Positions 1 through 7,268 are shown, counted from the first letter of the stretch. The stretch is 18,708 nt of DNA from Pseudomonadota bacterium (GCA_023386765.1 JAEWJD010000410.1:1-18708), one strand, 5' to 3'. Notes: generated by a model from the letters alone, not told the origin. A program made the numbers and translations.

Positions 1-35
1 GGGCCGGCCTGTCGGCCCCAACCAAGGCAACACCG
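1..35 (+). other. 5' flank with small GC hairpin before the cupin gene
   Basis: An inverted repeat GGGCCG (1-6) and CGGCCC (13-18) with a 6-nt loop opens the window. It could be the end of a terminator or of an upstream gene that lies outside the window. There is no T-run after it. An AAGG at about 24-27 sits 8 nt before the ATG at 36 and is a plausible ribosome binding site. The reading frame of the following gene stays open to the window edge, so a longer N-terminus cannot be fully excluded. Confidence 0.3.
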
Positions 36-401
36 ATGTCCGACGCTCTGCCCGGCCTGGTCCGTATTCCGACCGGCCCCCTGCAACACCCCGAAATCAG
101 CCAGCCACGCCGCCCGATCGAAGGCGATACGCAATTTCGCAGCGTCAATACCTTCGAGGCGGAGGGGGGCCGGATGCTGTCCGGCGTCTGGGAGAGCACC
201 GCCGGCAAGTTCCGCTCGGATACCACCGGCTACGTCGAGTTCGGGTACATCCTGGAAGGCCAGGCGCGGCTGGTGGATCCGGACGGCACCGTGCATGAAC
301 TCAAGCCGGGCGATCCGTTCATCATGCCGGAGGGGTTCAAGGGCCATTGGGAAGTCGATCACTTCGTCAAGAAGGTCTACTTCATCAGCCATACCGGCTG
401 A
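36..401 (+). CDS. Cupin_3 (DUF861) domain protein
   Basis: This is a 121-residue single-domain protein of the small cupin_3 (DUF861, EutQ-like) type. The tell-tale segment runs from about residue 52 to 117: WES..GKF, then the strand YVEFGYILEG (67-76), then the turn PGDPFIMPEGF (91-101), then GHWEV and VKKVY near the C-terminus. This order matches the family consensus of ethanolamine/ureidoglycine-type cupins. The classical cupin metal site (GX5HXH...E) is not evident, so binding of an organic ligand or a structural role is as likely as metal catalysis. Length is normal for the family. It stands alone on the plus strand and converges on the UspA-type gene 21 nt downstream. Substrate unknown. 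Confidence 0.85.
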   Translation: MSDALPGLVRIPTGPLQHPEISQPRRPIEGDTQFRSVNTFEAEGGRMLSGVWESTAGKFRSDTTGYVEFGYILEGQARLVDPDGTVHELKPGDPFIMPEGFKGHWEVDHFVKKVYFISHTG

Positions 402-412
402 TGCTCCGCCGG
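394..412 (+). terminator. Weak stem-loop at cupin/UspA convergence
   Basis: CCGGC (394-398) pairs with GCCGG (408-412) around a 9-nt loop that begins with the cupin gene's TGA stop (399-401). The stem is only 5 bp and no T-tract follows on either strand, so as a terminator it is weak. It is listed because the same layout recurs at the other convergent junctions. Confidence 0.3.
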
Positions 413-422
413 CCCCTGGCGC

Positions 423-860
423 CTAGCGGTACACCAGCACGGGCAGCTCGGAGTGGGTCAGCACCTTCTGCGTGACGCTGCCCAACAGCAAGGCGGACAG
501 GCCGCTGCGCCCATGCGAGGCGATCACGATGAGGTCGCAGCCACGCTCGACGGCGGCCTTCACGATGGCCTCATGCGGCAACACGCTAACGGCCGTGATT
601 GCCTCGCACGACAAGCCACTGCCCTTGGCGCGTTCGGCCGCCTCGGACATCCATTGCTCAATCTGGGTGTGCTCGGCGCGCTCGTACTCCTGCAACGTGG
701 CGCGCAGCTGCACCGACTCGCCCGCCGGCGGCTGCAACGGCTGCACCACGCGGATCAGGGTGACGCGCGCACCCAGCTTGCGCGCCAGGCCCAGGCCGCG
801 TTCAACCGCGCGCTCGGCCAGTTCGGAACCATCGGTGGGGATCAGGATGTGTGAATACAT
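423..860 (-). CDS. Universal stress protein, UspA family
   Basis: A 145-residue one-domain UspA-fold protein. It opens with the family signature MYSHILIPTDGS (ATP-contacting Asp at residue 10) and ends with the nucleotide-binding loop ASHGRSG followed by LLLGS (residues 114-128), a variant of the G-2x-G-9x-G-S/T motif with Ala in the first position, common in this family. It likely binds ATP and acts in general stress resistance in the cytoplasm. I chose the ATG at 860 because homology begins exactly there and a GAGG lies a few bases upstream. An in-frame upstream start at 932 would add 24 unrelated residues. It is divergent from the deacylase gene and convergent with the cupin gene, with no operon partner. 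Confidence 0.92.
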   Translation of the reverse strand: MYSHILIPTDGSELAERAVERGLGLARKLGARVTLIRVVQPLQPPAGESVQLRATLQEYERAEHTQIEQWMSEAAERAKGSGLSCEAITAVSVLPHEAIVKAAVERGCDLIVIASHGRSGLSALLLGSVTQKVLTHSELPVLVYR

Positions 861-1072
861 GGGGGCAACCTCAGATCGGAAAGGTAGCGGGCCCGCGCCC
901 GGGGAGCCAAACGGTAACGCGACTGACGTCAACGTATCTTGCGCCCGATCAAGTCGCAGGACAAACCTTTTCCCACGACAGGCTCCTGACGCCTAATCCA
1001 TCCAGGGAAACCCTGAATTCCCGGTCAGCGAACGCGCGCTATCCTGAGTCGTGTCCCTTTTCAGGCGTCGCC
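861..1072. promoter_or_regulatory. Divergent intergenic region, UspA-type / AstE-like
   Basis: This 212-nt gap must hold promoters for both divergent genes. Visible structure: an 8-bp perfect palindrome TGACGTCA (924-931), a small inverted repeat CAGGG-AAA-CCCTG (1003-1015), and a TATCCT (1040-1045) that could be a -10 element for the plus-strand gene but lacks a convincing -35. None of these is strong enough to name a regulator. Confidence 0.35.
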
Positions 1073-2020
1073 ATGTCCACCTTCGTGTCAGAAGAACCGC
1101 CCCTGGAAGTCCTGCCCCGCGACATCACTGCCTACCGGCAGGGTAATACCGGCATCGACTATGTGCATCGCTTCGAGTCAGGCAAGCCTGGCCCGCACGT
1201 GCTCATCAACGCCCTGACCCACGGCAACGAAATCTGCGGCATGGCCGCCGCCGTGCATATCCTGGAGCGGGGCCTGCGGCCATTGCGCGGGACCTTGACC
1301 GTCAGCTTCGCCAACGTGCAAGCCTACGAGGCGTTCGATCCGGCGCATCCCTACGAAAACCGCCAGCTGGTGCATAACCTGAACCGGATCTGGTCGCCCG
1401 AGATGCTCGACAGCACCGAGGACAGCCCCGAACTGCGCCGCGCGCGCGAACTGCGCCACGTCGTGGCCGAGGCCGACTATGTGCTGGACATCCACTCGAC
1501 CAGCCAGGTGGTGCCGCCTTTCTGGGTGTATTACGACCTGCCCCGCAACGTGGCGCTGGCCACTGCGGTGGGCGCGCCAGCCGTGCATCTGCTCATGCCG
1601 CCCGGCAAGGGCCCGGGTTCGCCCGTGATCGGCCATGACCGCCACGGCCAGGCCGACTCCAGCAGCCTGGGATCGCTGGTAGTCGAGTGCGGCCAGCACT
1701 TCGCCCGCTCGGCCAGCGAACTGGCAGTCGACACCACCTTGCGCTTTCTGGGGCACCTGGGGCTGATCGAAGCGCCTGCCAGCCTGCAGCATCCGCCCGA
1801 GCCGCAACGCTTCCGCCTGCTGGAGATCCACCTCGTGAAATCGGAGGACTTCTGGTTCACACGCCCGCTGGTGGGTTTCGAAACCTTCCACAAGGGCGAA
1901 CGGATCGCGCGCAACGGCGATGAGGACATCATCGCTCCTTGCGACAACTGCACCATCTTCATGCCGACGCGCCAACCGATCGTGGGCCGCGAAGCGGTCT
2001 ACCTGACGCTGCCCGTCTGA
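1073..2020 (+). CDS. Succinylglutamate desuccinylase/aspartoacylase-like zinc deacylase
   Basis: A 315-residue M14-related zinc hydrolase of the AstE/AspA superfamily, which removes acyl groups from N-acyl amino acids or related amides. The zinc ligands are seen as H50 and E53 in ALTHGNE and H141 in DIHST. The substrate-contacting NR pair follows at 104-105 (NLNR), and a candidate catalytic Glu lies in VVECGQH (E205). A C-terminal beta domain follows, as in the family. The true start is taken as the ATG at 1073. The frame is open back to 851, but those 74 residues cover the divergent promoter region and look non-coding. The ribosome binding site is weak (AGGCG). Substrate is not predictable. 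No biosynthetic or arginine-catabolic (ast) neighbours are present, so the symbol astE is not justified. Confidence 0.85.
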   Translation: MSTFVSEEPPLEVLPRDITAYRQGNTGIDYVHRFESGKPGPHVLINALTHGNEICGMAAAVHILERGLRPLRGTLTVSFANVQAYEAFDPAHPYENRQLVHNLNRIWSPEMLDSTEDSPELRRARELRHVVAEADYVLDIHSTSQVVPPFWVYYDLPRNVALATAVGAPAVHLLMPPGKGPGSPVIGHDRHGQADSSSLGSLVVECGQHFARSASELAVDTTLRFLGHLGLIEAPASLQHPPEPQRFRLLEIHLVKSEDFWFTRPLVGFETFHKGERIARNGDEDIIAPCDNCTIFMPTRQPIVGREAVYLTLPV

Positions 2021-2047
2021 AGCACAGGCCCGCCCTGCGGGCAGACG
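2014..2047. terminator. Stem-loop at AstE-like / DsbA-like convergence
   Basis: The inner stem GCCCGC (2028-2033) and GCGGGC (2037-2042) has a 3-nt loop. An outer pair CGTCTG (2014-2019) and CAGACG (2042-2047) can extend it with an 8-nt bulge on one side. It lies across the AstE-like stop codon and just before the stop of the opposing gene, so it may serve both strands. No T-run, so Rho-independent function is uncertain. Confidence 0.45.
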
Positions 2048-2048
2048 C

Positions 2049-2705
2049 TCAGCCTTCGGCCTGCTGTGCCAGCTGGCGCAGCGCCTGCTCGAACACCTCC
2101 GGCGGCTGGCCGCCGGAGATCAGGTATTTGCCATTGAGCACCACCGAGGGCACCGAGGTGATGCCGCGCTCGCGCCAGACGGCCTGCTCGGCGCGTACCT
2201 CATCGGCATAACGGCCGCTGGCCAGCACCTCGCGGGCCTGCTCGGCATCGAGCCCGGCCTGCGCCGCGGCCTGCGCCAGCACCTCGGGATCCGCCGTATC
2301 GAGATTGGCTTCGTGGTAGGTCTGCAGCAGCGCGCGCTTGAGCGCGATCTGCTCGGCCTGGCCGAGCTCCCCGGCCCACTGCAGCAGGCGATGCGCATCA
2401 AAGGTGTTGTACGAGCGCTGCTCATCGACCTTGCCCATGGGCATCGCCACGGCAGCGGCGCGCTCAAGGAGGGTTTCGCGGTTGGCCAGCACCTGCTCAC
2501 GGGTGAGGCCATATTTTTCCATCAGCCGTTCGAGGGTATTGCGCCCACCCGCCGGCATATCCGGATTGAGTTCGAAGGGGCGCATGCGCAGCGCCACGTC
2601 GACCTCGCCCTGCGTGCGCTGCAGCGCGGTCAGCAGCCCGCCCAGGCCGACGGCGCACCAGGGGCAGGCAACGTCGGAAACGAAATCGATGGTGATCTTG
2701 GGCAT
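2049..2705 (-). CDS. DsbA-family (FrnE-like) thiol oxidoreductase
   Basis: A 218-residue thioredoxin-fold protein of the DsbA/FrnE/HCCA-isomerase group. The redox motif CPWC is at residues 14-17 right after the first beta strand (ITIDFVSDVA). A long helical insertion follows (about 45-165), and the cis-proline loop TSVPS sits near residue 183, then a C-terminal VVLNGKYLISGGQPP segment. No signal peptide is present, so it acts in the cytoplasm, unlike true DsbA. Such proteins act as disulfide oxidoreductases or isomerases and are often stress related. Start ATG 2705 has GGAG 6 nt upstream. On the minus strand a TATGAT (2781-2776) could be the -10 of its own promoter. It lies 107 nt downstream of the quinone oxidoreductase-like gene. 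Confidence 0.88.
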   Translation of the reverse strand: MPKITIDFVSDVACPWCAVGLGGLLTALQRTQGEVDVALRMRPFELNPDMPAGGRNTLERLMEKYGLTREQVLANRETLLERAAAVAMPMGKVDEQRSYNTFDAHRLLQWAGELGQAEQIALKRALLQTYHEANLDTADPEVLAQAAAQAGLDAEQAREVLASGRYADEVRAEQAVWRERGITSVPSVVLNGKYLISGGQPPEVFEQALRQLAQQAEG

Positions 2706-2812
2706 GCGAGGCTCCGGGTGGCGTGATCAAGGCGAAGAGACGCGCGAGACGAAGAGCGCCTCCCGCGTCCGGACCATCATAACCTTGGGATACGCCCCCC
2801 GCGGCCAAGCCC

Positions 2813-3796
2813 TCAGGCGATGTCGATCACGACCTTGCCCAGCACCGAGCCGGTTTCCAGGCGGCGATGGGCGTCACCTGCCTGCGCCAGGCTGAACGTC
2901 GTCGCGTCCAGGCTGGGACGCAGGCGGCCGGCATCGACCAGCTCGGCCATTTCGCGCAGGATGCGGCCATGGCGCTCGCGCTGCCGGTTGTGCAGCATGG
3001 GGATCAGCATGAACACCACATACAGCGACAGCGCCTTGGCGTGCAGCGGGGAGAGATCATGCGTGCTGCGCGCCGCGGTCGCGGCCACCCGGCCTTCGAG
3101 GCAGGCCGCCTGGAAGGCGCGATCCAGGTTGGCTCCGCCAACGGTGTCGAACACCATGTCGAAGCCGGCGCCGCCGGTCAGGCGTTGCACATAGTCGGCC
3201 ACCTCTTCCTGGTCGGCGCGGATGACATCATCGGCCCCCAACGAGCGGGCGAATTCTGCCGATTCCTGCGACAACACCGTGGTGGCCACGCGCGCGCCAC
3301 GAGCCTTGGCGAGCTGGATCGCAACGTGACCCACGCCGCCGGCTCCCCCGTGCACCAACACATGTTCGCCCTGGCTTACGCCGCTGCGTGCCATGGCATC
3401 CCAGGCCGTGATGCCCACCAGCGGCAAAGCGGCAGCTTCGCGCATCGACAGACTGCGCGGCTTGGGCGCGACCAGACGCGCGTCGGCCACGACATACTCG
3501 GCCAGCGAGCCACCCACGCCTTTGACGCCGGTCGCGCAGCCATAAACCTCGTCACCGGGCGCGAAGCCGCTCACGCCCTCGCCCACCGCCTCGACCACGC
3601 CGGCCAGGTCGCAGCCGATGGAGGAAGGCAGCTCCGGGCCGATCGGCAACCCCTGGCGGATCTTGATGTCGATCTGGTTGACCGAGGTGGCCGCCATGCG
3701 GATGAGCAGATGGCCCGGGCGCACCTCGGGACGCGGCATTTCCTGCAGTTGCAGCACGCCGGCGTCGCCGTGGGAAGTCAGGATGATGGCTTGCAT
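2813..3796 (-). CDS. Quinone oxidoreductase-like, zinc-free MDR dehydrogenase
   Basis: A 327-residue medium-chain dehydrogenase/reductase of the QOR/zeta-crystallin type, predicted to use NADPH to reduce quinones or activated alkenes. An N-terminal GroES-like domain (about 1-115) is followed by a Rossmann domain with the nucleotide motif GGAGGVG at 150-156 (VHGGAGGVGHVAIQLAK). The structural-zinc Cys cluster of alcohol dehydrogenases is absent, supporting the zinc-free subgroup. The ATG at 3796 was chosen because homology begins there (MQAIIL) and GAGGAG lies just upstream. A further upstream start at 3877 would run through the promoter. It is divergent from a LysR gene with 96 nt between, which is the usual arrangement for a regulator and its target. 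Confidence 0.92.
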   Translation of the reverse strand: MQAIILTSHGDAGVLQLQEMPRPEVRPGHLLIRMAATSVNQIDIKIRQGLPIGPELPSSIGCDLAGVVEAVGEGVSGFAPGDEVYGCATGVKGVGGSLAEYVVADARLVAPKPRSLSMREAAALPLVGITAWDAMARSGVSQGEHVLVHGGAGGVGHVAIQLAKARGARVATTVLSQESAEFARSLGADDVIRADQEEVADYVQRLTGGAGFDMVFDTVGGANLDRAFQAACLEGRVAATAARSTHDLSPLHAKALSLYVVFMLIPMLHNRQRERHGRILREMAELVDAGRLRPSLDATTFSLAQAGDAHRRLETGSVLGKVVIDIA

Positions 3797-3828
3797 GATT
3801 GGCTCCTCAAGGGTTGGGTTTTGGTGGC

Positions 3829-3855
3829 ATGATAGGAAGCCCCGATTCAAATCAA
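3829..3855 (-). promoter_or_regulatory. Putative promoter of the quinone oxidoreductase-like gene
   Basis: On the minus strand a TATCAT (3834-3829) resembles a -10 element, and TTGATT (3855-3850) lies 15 nt upstream as a possible -35. The spacing is shorter than the 17-nt optimum, which fits an activator-dependent promoter. The -35 overlaps the LysR box, so binding there could directly affect transcription. Confidence 0.35.
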
Positions 3856-3863
3856 AAACGAAT
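3845..3863. promoter_or_regulatory. LysR-type operator (ATTC-N11-GAAT)
   Basis: A dyad ATTC (3845-3848) and GAAT (3860-3863) with exactly 11 nt between fits the T-N11-A consensus of LysR-family binding sites. It lies between the divergent quinone oxidoreductase-like and LysR genes, 30 nt before the LysR start. Autoregulation by this LysR protein and control of the neighbour are inferred from position. Confidence 0.5.
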
Positions 3864-3892
3864 AAATCAAATACCATCCAGAAAGGTTTCTA

Positions 3893-4786
3893 ATGAACCA
3901 AGCCCGTCTGCCCGATCTGGAAATCGATTTGCTGCGCGCCTTCATCGCCGTGGCCAACAGCGGCAGCTTCACGGCGGCCGCCGATGCCATCAATCGATCG
4001 CAGTCGGCCGTCAGCCAGAAAATCCTGCGGCTCGAAGAACGGCTGGGATGCCGTGTATTCGAGCGCACCAGCCGTTCGCTGCTGCTGACCCAGGCCGGTG
4101 AACACCTGGCTGGCTATGCGCAACGCATCCTGGAGCTCAATGACGCCGCCATGCGCGGCATCGCACGCCCGGCGCTGGGCGGCAACATCCGCCTGGGCAT
4201 CTCCGAAGACTTCATTCCGGGCCAATTGCCTGCCCTGCTGTCGCGCTTCTCGCGCCTGCACCCGGGCGTGCACCTGGCACTCAAGACCGGCTTGAGCTGC
4301 GATCTGCTGCAGGCCTATGACGACGGCGAGCTGGATGTGGTGATCGCCAAGAAAGACCGCTCGGCCCAGCGCGGGCGGGTCATCTGGCGCGAACCGCTGG
4401 TCTGGATGTGCGCCGCCGACTTCGAGGTCGATCCGCAGGCGCCGCTGCCGCTGGTGCTCTTGCGCTCGCCCTGCACCTACCGCCAATTGATGCTCGAAGC
4501 GCTCAGCGCGCGCGGCCAGGACTGGAACATCGTGTGCACCGCCAGCAGCCTGATGAGCGTACAGGCCGCGGTCGCCGGCGGACTGGGGCTGACGGTGCTG
4601 GGCCGCTCGTTCATGCAGGCCGGCATGCGCACCTGGCAGACCCCGTCCGGCTGGGCGCCGCTACCCAAGACCGAGATCACGGTCATCGGCGAAGAGTCCG
4701 CCGACAGCGAGATCGTCGCCCCCCTGGTGGATTTCCTGACGGAGTACCTGGCGGCGGGCCGGGCTCAGGCAGCGCTGCCCGCCTGA
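3893..4786 (+). CDS. LysR-family transcriptional regulator
   Basis: A 297-residue LysR-type regulator. The winged helix-turn-helix is at about residues 10-70 (LRAFIAVANSGSFTAAAD, then QSAVSQKILRLEERLG, then LLLTQAGE). The C-terminal periplasmic-binding-protein-like effector domain runs from about 93 to 290. Length is normal. Start ATG 3893 has AAAGG 6 nt upstream. It is divergent from the quinone oxidoreductase-like gene and lies directly upstream of, and parallel to, the dehydratase operon, so it could control either or both. A dyad of LysR type lies in its own promoter. Its stop codon region overlaps the first half of the bipartite element upstream of the dehydratase. Effector unknown. Confidence 0.93.
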   Translation: MNQARLPDLEIDLLRAFIAVANSGSFTAAADAINRSQSAVSQKILRLEERLGCRVFERTSRSLLLTQAGEHLAGYAQRILELNDAAMRGIARPALGGNIRLGISEDFIPGQLPALLSRFSRLHPGVHLALKTGLSCDLLQAYDDGELDVVIAKKDRSAQRGRVIWREPLVWMCAADFEVDPQAPLPLVLLRSPCTYRQLMLEALSARGQDWNIVCTASSLMSVQAAVAGGLGLTVLGRSFMQAGMRTWQTPSGWAPLPKTEITVIGEESADSEIVAPLVDFLTEYLAAGRAQAALPA

Positions 4787-4827
4787 TGAAAAAAAAGCAT
4801 CACAAAGGCCGAATTTAATTCGCTTTA
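4784..4827 (+). promoter_or_regulatory. Bipartite regulatory element, copy A (dehydratase operon)
   Basis: TGATG plus an 8-A tract starts at 4784 (the TGA is the LysR stop), and TTTAATTCGCTTTA follows at 4814-4827. Copy B on the minus strand (11795 to 11752) has the same two blocks, 12 and 14 identical bases, with exactly the same 30-nt offset, and 32 of 44 positions agree by hand alignment. It ends 80 nt before the dehydratase ATG. In this copy the core is part of a dyad CGAATT-T-AATTCG (4810-4822). It is likely a binding site for a LysR regulator of this locus, perhaps with a bent A-tract assisting. The function is inferred. Confidence 0.6.
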
Positions 4828-4833
4828 ATTCGC
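4814..4833 (+). repeat. Tandem 10-bp repeat TTTAATTCGC x2
   Basis: The decamer TTTAATTCGC occurs twice head to tail (4814-4823 and 4824-4833) in the promoter region of the dehydratase operon. One turn of the helix per repeat would place two regulator subunits on the same DNA face. Copy B of the element contains only one full unit, so the second unit is specific to this promoter. Confidence 0.6.
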
Positions 4834-4907
4834 CACATAGCAATGGCAGACTGCCATCCCAAGACAGACGCGCCGGTTCTAGGCGCCTGTGACGGAGACA
4901 GTCAGCC

Positions 4908-6098
4908 ATGAAAATTGCGCGTATCGAGACCTTCTTCTTCTACCCGGCCAGCGGCAAGAATCTGCTGTTCTGCCGCATCGAGACCGATGACGGTCTGTAT
5001 GGCTGGGGAGAATCGTATGTGGGCGTGAAAAAGGAAAAAGTCGTCGACGAATATCTGCGTTCGATGGCCCCTTACCTGATCGGCCGCAGCCCCCTGAACA
5101 TCCGCCATGCCGGGCAGGTCATGTTCGATGACTTCGCCATCCGCCGTTCGTCGGTGGACTTCCTGTGCGCCTGGAGCGCCATCGAACTGGCGCTGTGGGA
5201 TATCGTCGGCAAGAAGGCCAACCTGCCGGTATGCAATCTGCTGGGCGGCGCCTGCCGCGAACAGGTGCGCATCTATGCCAACGGCTGGTGGTACGGCGTG
5301 ACCAACATCGACGAGACCGTCGAACGGGCGTTGCAGGTCAAGGAGATGGGCTACACCGCGATGAAGTGGGATCCCTTCCCCGGTCCCTGGCGCACCTTCA
5401 TTTCGCGCGCCGAGGAAGACTACGCCGTGGCCAACGTGCGCGCCATGCGCGAAGCCCTCGGCCCGGACGTGGACCTGCTGATCGACGCCCACCGCCGCGT
5501 GGCGCCGCATCATGCCGTGCGGGTGGCCCAGCGCCTGGCCGAGTACGACATCTTCTGCTACGAAGAACCCTGCCTGTCCGACAACATCGAACTGGTGGCG
5601 GAAGTGCGCCGCGCCATCGGTGCGCCCGTGGTCACCGGCGAAACGCTCTACACCAAGGAAGATTTCGCGCAGGTGCTGGCGCAACGCGCCGCCGACATCC
5701 TCAACCCCGACATCTGCGCGGTGGGCGGGTTGCAACAGATGCTGGACATCGCCGCCATGGCGCAGCCTCATGCCGTGGCCATCAGCCCGCACAACTACAA
5801 CAGCACCATCGTCGGCCTGGCCGCCACGGTGCATTTCTCCGCGCTGATCCCGAACTTCCTGATCGCCGAGTGCTTCATCAACCTGCAGTCGGCCTGCGAA
5901 CGCATCGCCCGCCCTGGCATCTCCATGCAGGCTGGCTGGGCCGACATCCCGCAGGCCCCCGGCCTGGGCGTGGACATCGACGTCGAGGAACTGCGCAAGC
6001 ACCCCTACCAGGACTTCCCCCATAAGGACATGCGCCAGTACTGGGAAGAATTCCCGCGCAAGAACTACGTCTGGGGCGTGGCCAACGTCACGCGCTGA
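4908..6098 (+). CDS. Enolase-superfamily acid-sugar dehydratase-like protein
   Basis: A 396-residue mandelate racemase/muconate lactonizing enzyme family member, with an N-terminal capping domain (about 1-120) and a beta/alpha barrel. Metal ligands are recognisable as D193 (DAH), E219 (YEEP) and E245 (TGE). H195 in the D-x-H motif and H295 in SPHN match the acid/base histidines of galactonate-dehydratase-like members, and the 26-residue spacing from D193 to E219 equals that of E. coli DgoD. K153 (AMKWD) stands at the barrel strand that often carries a base. This suggests dehydration of a sugar acid or hydroxy acid to a 2-keto-3-deoxy acid. The exact substrate is not predictable. First gene of the operon; GGAG lies about 10 nt before the ATG. 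The gap to the RraA-like gene is 39 nt. Confidence 0.88.
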   Translation: MKIARIETFFFYPASGKNLLFCRIETDDGLYGWGESYVGVKKEKVVDEYLRSMAPYLIGRSPLNIRHAGQVMFDDFAIRRSSVDFLCAWSAIELALWDIVGKKANLPVCNLLGGACREQVRIYANGWWYGVTNIDETVERALQVKEMGYTAMKWDPFPGPWRTFISRAEEDYAVANVRAMREALGPDVDLLIDAHRRVAPHHAVRVAQRLAEYDIFCYEEPCLSDNIELVAEVRRAIGAPVVTGETLYTKEDFAQVLAQRAADILNPDICAVGGLQQMLDIAAMAQPHAVAISPHNYNSTIVGLAATVHFSALIPNFLIAECFINLQSACERIARPGISMQAGWADIPQAPGLGVDIDVEELRKHPYQDFPHKDMRQYWEEFPRKNYVWGVANVTR

Positions 6099-6137
6099 CG
6101 ACCCATCACCATTGCCAACACCCGAGGAGACAAGAAC

Positions 6138-6800
6138 ATGACCGATACCAAGATCGACTACCCGGCTCTCTATGAGGCCTATGACAAGGTGGCTTCGGCC
6201 ACCGCCCACGAAGCCATGGGCCGGCGCGGCGCGGTGCAGTCCACCGTCAAACCCATCCGCCTGGGCATGCGCCTGCTGGGCCGCGCCTTCACCTGCTCCT
6301 GCCCGCCGGGCGACAACCTGACCCTGCACGCCGCCCTGAAAATGGCCAAACGCGGCGACGTCATCGTCTGCGACGCCGGCGGCTACACCGAGCAGGGCCT
6401 GTTCGGCGACGTGATGGCCAGCTGCGCCATGGGCATGGGCATCGCCGGCCTGCTGGTCGACGGCGGCGTGCGCGATTCCGCCACCATCCATGAAGTGGGT
6501 TTCCCGGTGTTTTCCTGCGGCGTGTCGATCAAGGGCGCCGTCAAGGAAACCCTGGGCACCCTGAACCAGCCGGTCGTGATCGGCGGCGTCACTGTGCACC
6601 CGGGCGACCTGGTGATCGGCGACGATGACGGCGTGGTCATCGTCCCGATCGGAGAAGCCCAGGCGCTGATCGCCGCCTGCGAAGAGCGCGAGGCCAAGGA
6701 GACGCGCTTTCGCGCCGAGCTGCTGACCGGCAAAACCACCTGGGACATGCTCAACCTGGGTGACATCATCAAGCGCAAAGGCATCACGCTCGACATCTGA
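6138..6800 (+). CDS. RraA family, HMG/CHA aldolase-like (copy 1)
   Basis: A 220-residue protein close in layout to 4-hydroxy-4-methyl-2-oxoglutarate / 4-carboxy-4-hydroxy-2-oxoadipate aldolase (LigK/ProA type). These enzymes need a divalent metal, cleave 2-keto-4-hydroxy acids to pyruvate plus a second carbonyl product, and often decarboxylate oxaloacetate. Visible motifs: LFGDVMA (G90, D91), LVDGGVRD with the conserved Arg-Asp at 112-113, and PGDLVIGDDDGVVIVP near 155-170. The C-terminal extension after 175 is typical of the aldolase rather than the RNase E inhibitor branch. Downstream of a dehydratase it is well placed to cleave the keto acid formed. GAGGAG precedes the ATG by 8 nt. Confidence 0.88.
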   Translation: MTDTKIDYPALYEAYDKVASATAHEAMGRRGAVQSTVKPIRLGMRLLGRAFTCSCPPGDNLTLHAALKMAKRGDVIVCDAGGYTEQGLFGDVMASCAMGMGIAGLLVDGGVRDSATIHEVGFPVFSCGVSIKGAVKETLGTLNQPVVIGGVTVHPGDLVIGDDDGVVIVPIGEAQALIAACEEREAKETRFRAELLTGKTTWDMLNLGDIIKRKGITLDI

Positions 6801-6815
6801 TTCCCGGAGGACATC

Positions 6816-7211
6816 ATGCCCAAACCCCAAGCCATCGAATACGAAAACGCCTCGCCCGCCGTGCGCGAGATCTTCGACGACATCAAGGCCACCCGCAAGG
6901 TCGATGACGTCAACAATGTCTGGAAATACCTGGCCAATGACCTGCCGCTGCTGCGTCGCACCTGGGCCGGCGTGAAGGAAGTGATGGGCCCTGGCGTGCT
7001 TGACCCGGTGGTCAAGGAAATGCTGTACCTGGCCGTCAGCGTCACCAACAACTGCGGTTATTGCGTGGCCAGCCACAGCGCCGGCGCCTACAAGGCAGGC
7101 ATGACCGATGCCATGTTCGGCGAACTGATGAGCGTTGTCGGCATGGCCAATGAAACCAATCGACTGGTGACCGGCTACAGGGTACCCATCGACCCGATGT
7201 TCGAGCAGTAA
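6816..7211 (+). CDS. Carboxymuconolactone decarboxylase / AhpD-like protein
   Basis: A 131-residue all-helical CMD/AhpD-family protein. The core signature is E68, then NNCGYCVASHS with C80, C83 and H87. This CxxC...H set is the thiol redox and proton-relay site of AhpD-like alkylhydroperoxidases, and true gamma-carboxymuconolactone decarboxylases (PcaC) lack the cysteines. So a peroxidase or disulfide-reductase role is more likely than decarboxylation, although many operon-bound members have unknown jobs. It starts 15 nt after the previous stop with GGAGG 5 nt before the ATG, so it is cotranscribed with the dehydratase and aldolase-like genes. A 57-nt gap with a small hairpin follows. Confidence 0.85.
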   Translation: MPKPQAIEYENASPAVREIFDDIKATRKVDDVNNVWKYLANDLPLLRRTWAGVKEVMGPGVLDPVVKEMLYLAVSVTNNCGYCVASHSAGAYKAGMTDAMFGELMSVVGMANETNRLVTGYRVPIDPMFEQ

Positions 7212-7229
7212 AACCATCAACGCGGCGCA

Positions 7230-7245
7230 CGGGCCCCGCGGCCCG
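7230..7245 (+). terminator. Intra-operon stem-loop before the Bug gene
   Basis: CGGGCC (7230-7235) and GGCCCG (7240-7245) form a 6-bp all-GC stem with a 4-nt loop in the 57-nt gap between the AhpD-like and Bug genes. There is no T-run. It may protect the upstream mRNA 3' end or cause partial termination, so that enzyme and receptor levels differ. Confidence 0.35.
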
Positions 7246-7268
7246 AGTAGCCGCTGGAGGAGACCCAC

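Noticed and set aside
1003..1015. CAGGG-AAA-CCCTG as an operator
   Set aside because: The repeat is short and isolated, not repeated elsewhere in the window, with no adjacent regulator gene.
2867..3832. Plus-strand open frame opposite the quinone oxidoreductase-like gene
   Set aside because: It is the mirror of a clear MDR enzyme, with compositionally biased translation and no motif.
4784..4801. TGATG-A8-G-CATCA as a terminator of the LysR gene
   Set aside because: The stem is only 5 bp of mixed bases and the A-tract is in the loop, with no T-run on the plus strand. The block is better explained as part of the shared upstream element.
6816..7211. Naming the CMD-like gene pcaC
   Set aside because: The CxxC...H thiol motif marks the AhpD-like branch, and no protocatechuate pathway genes are present.
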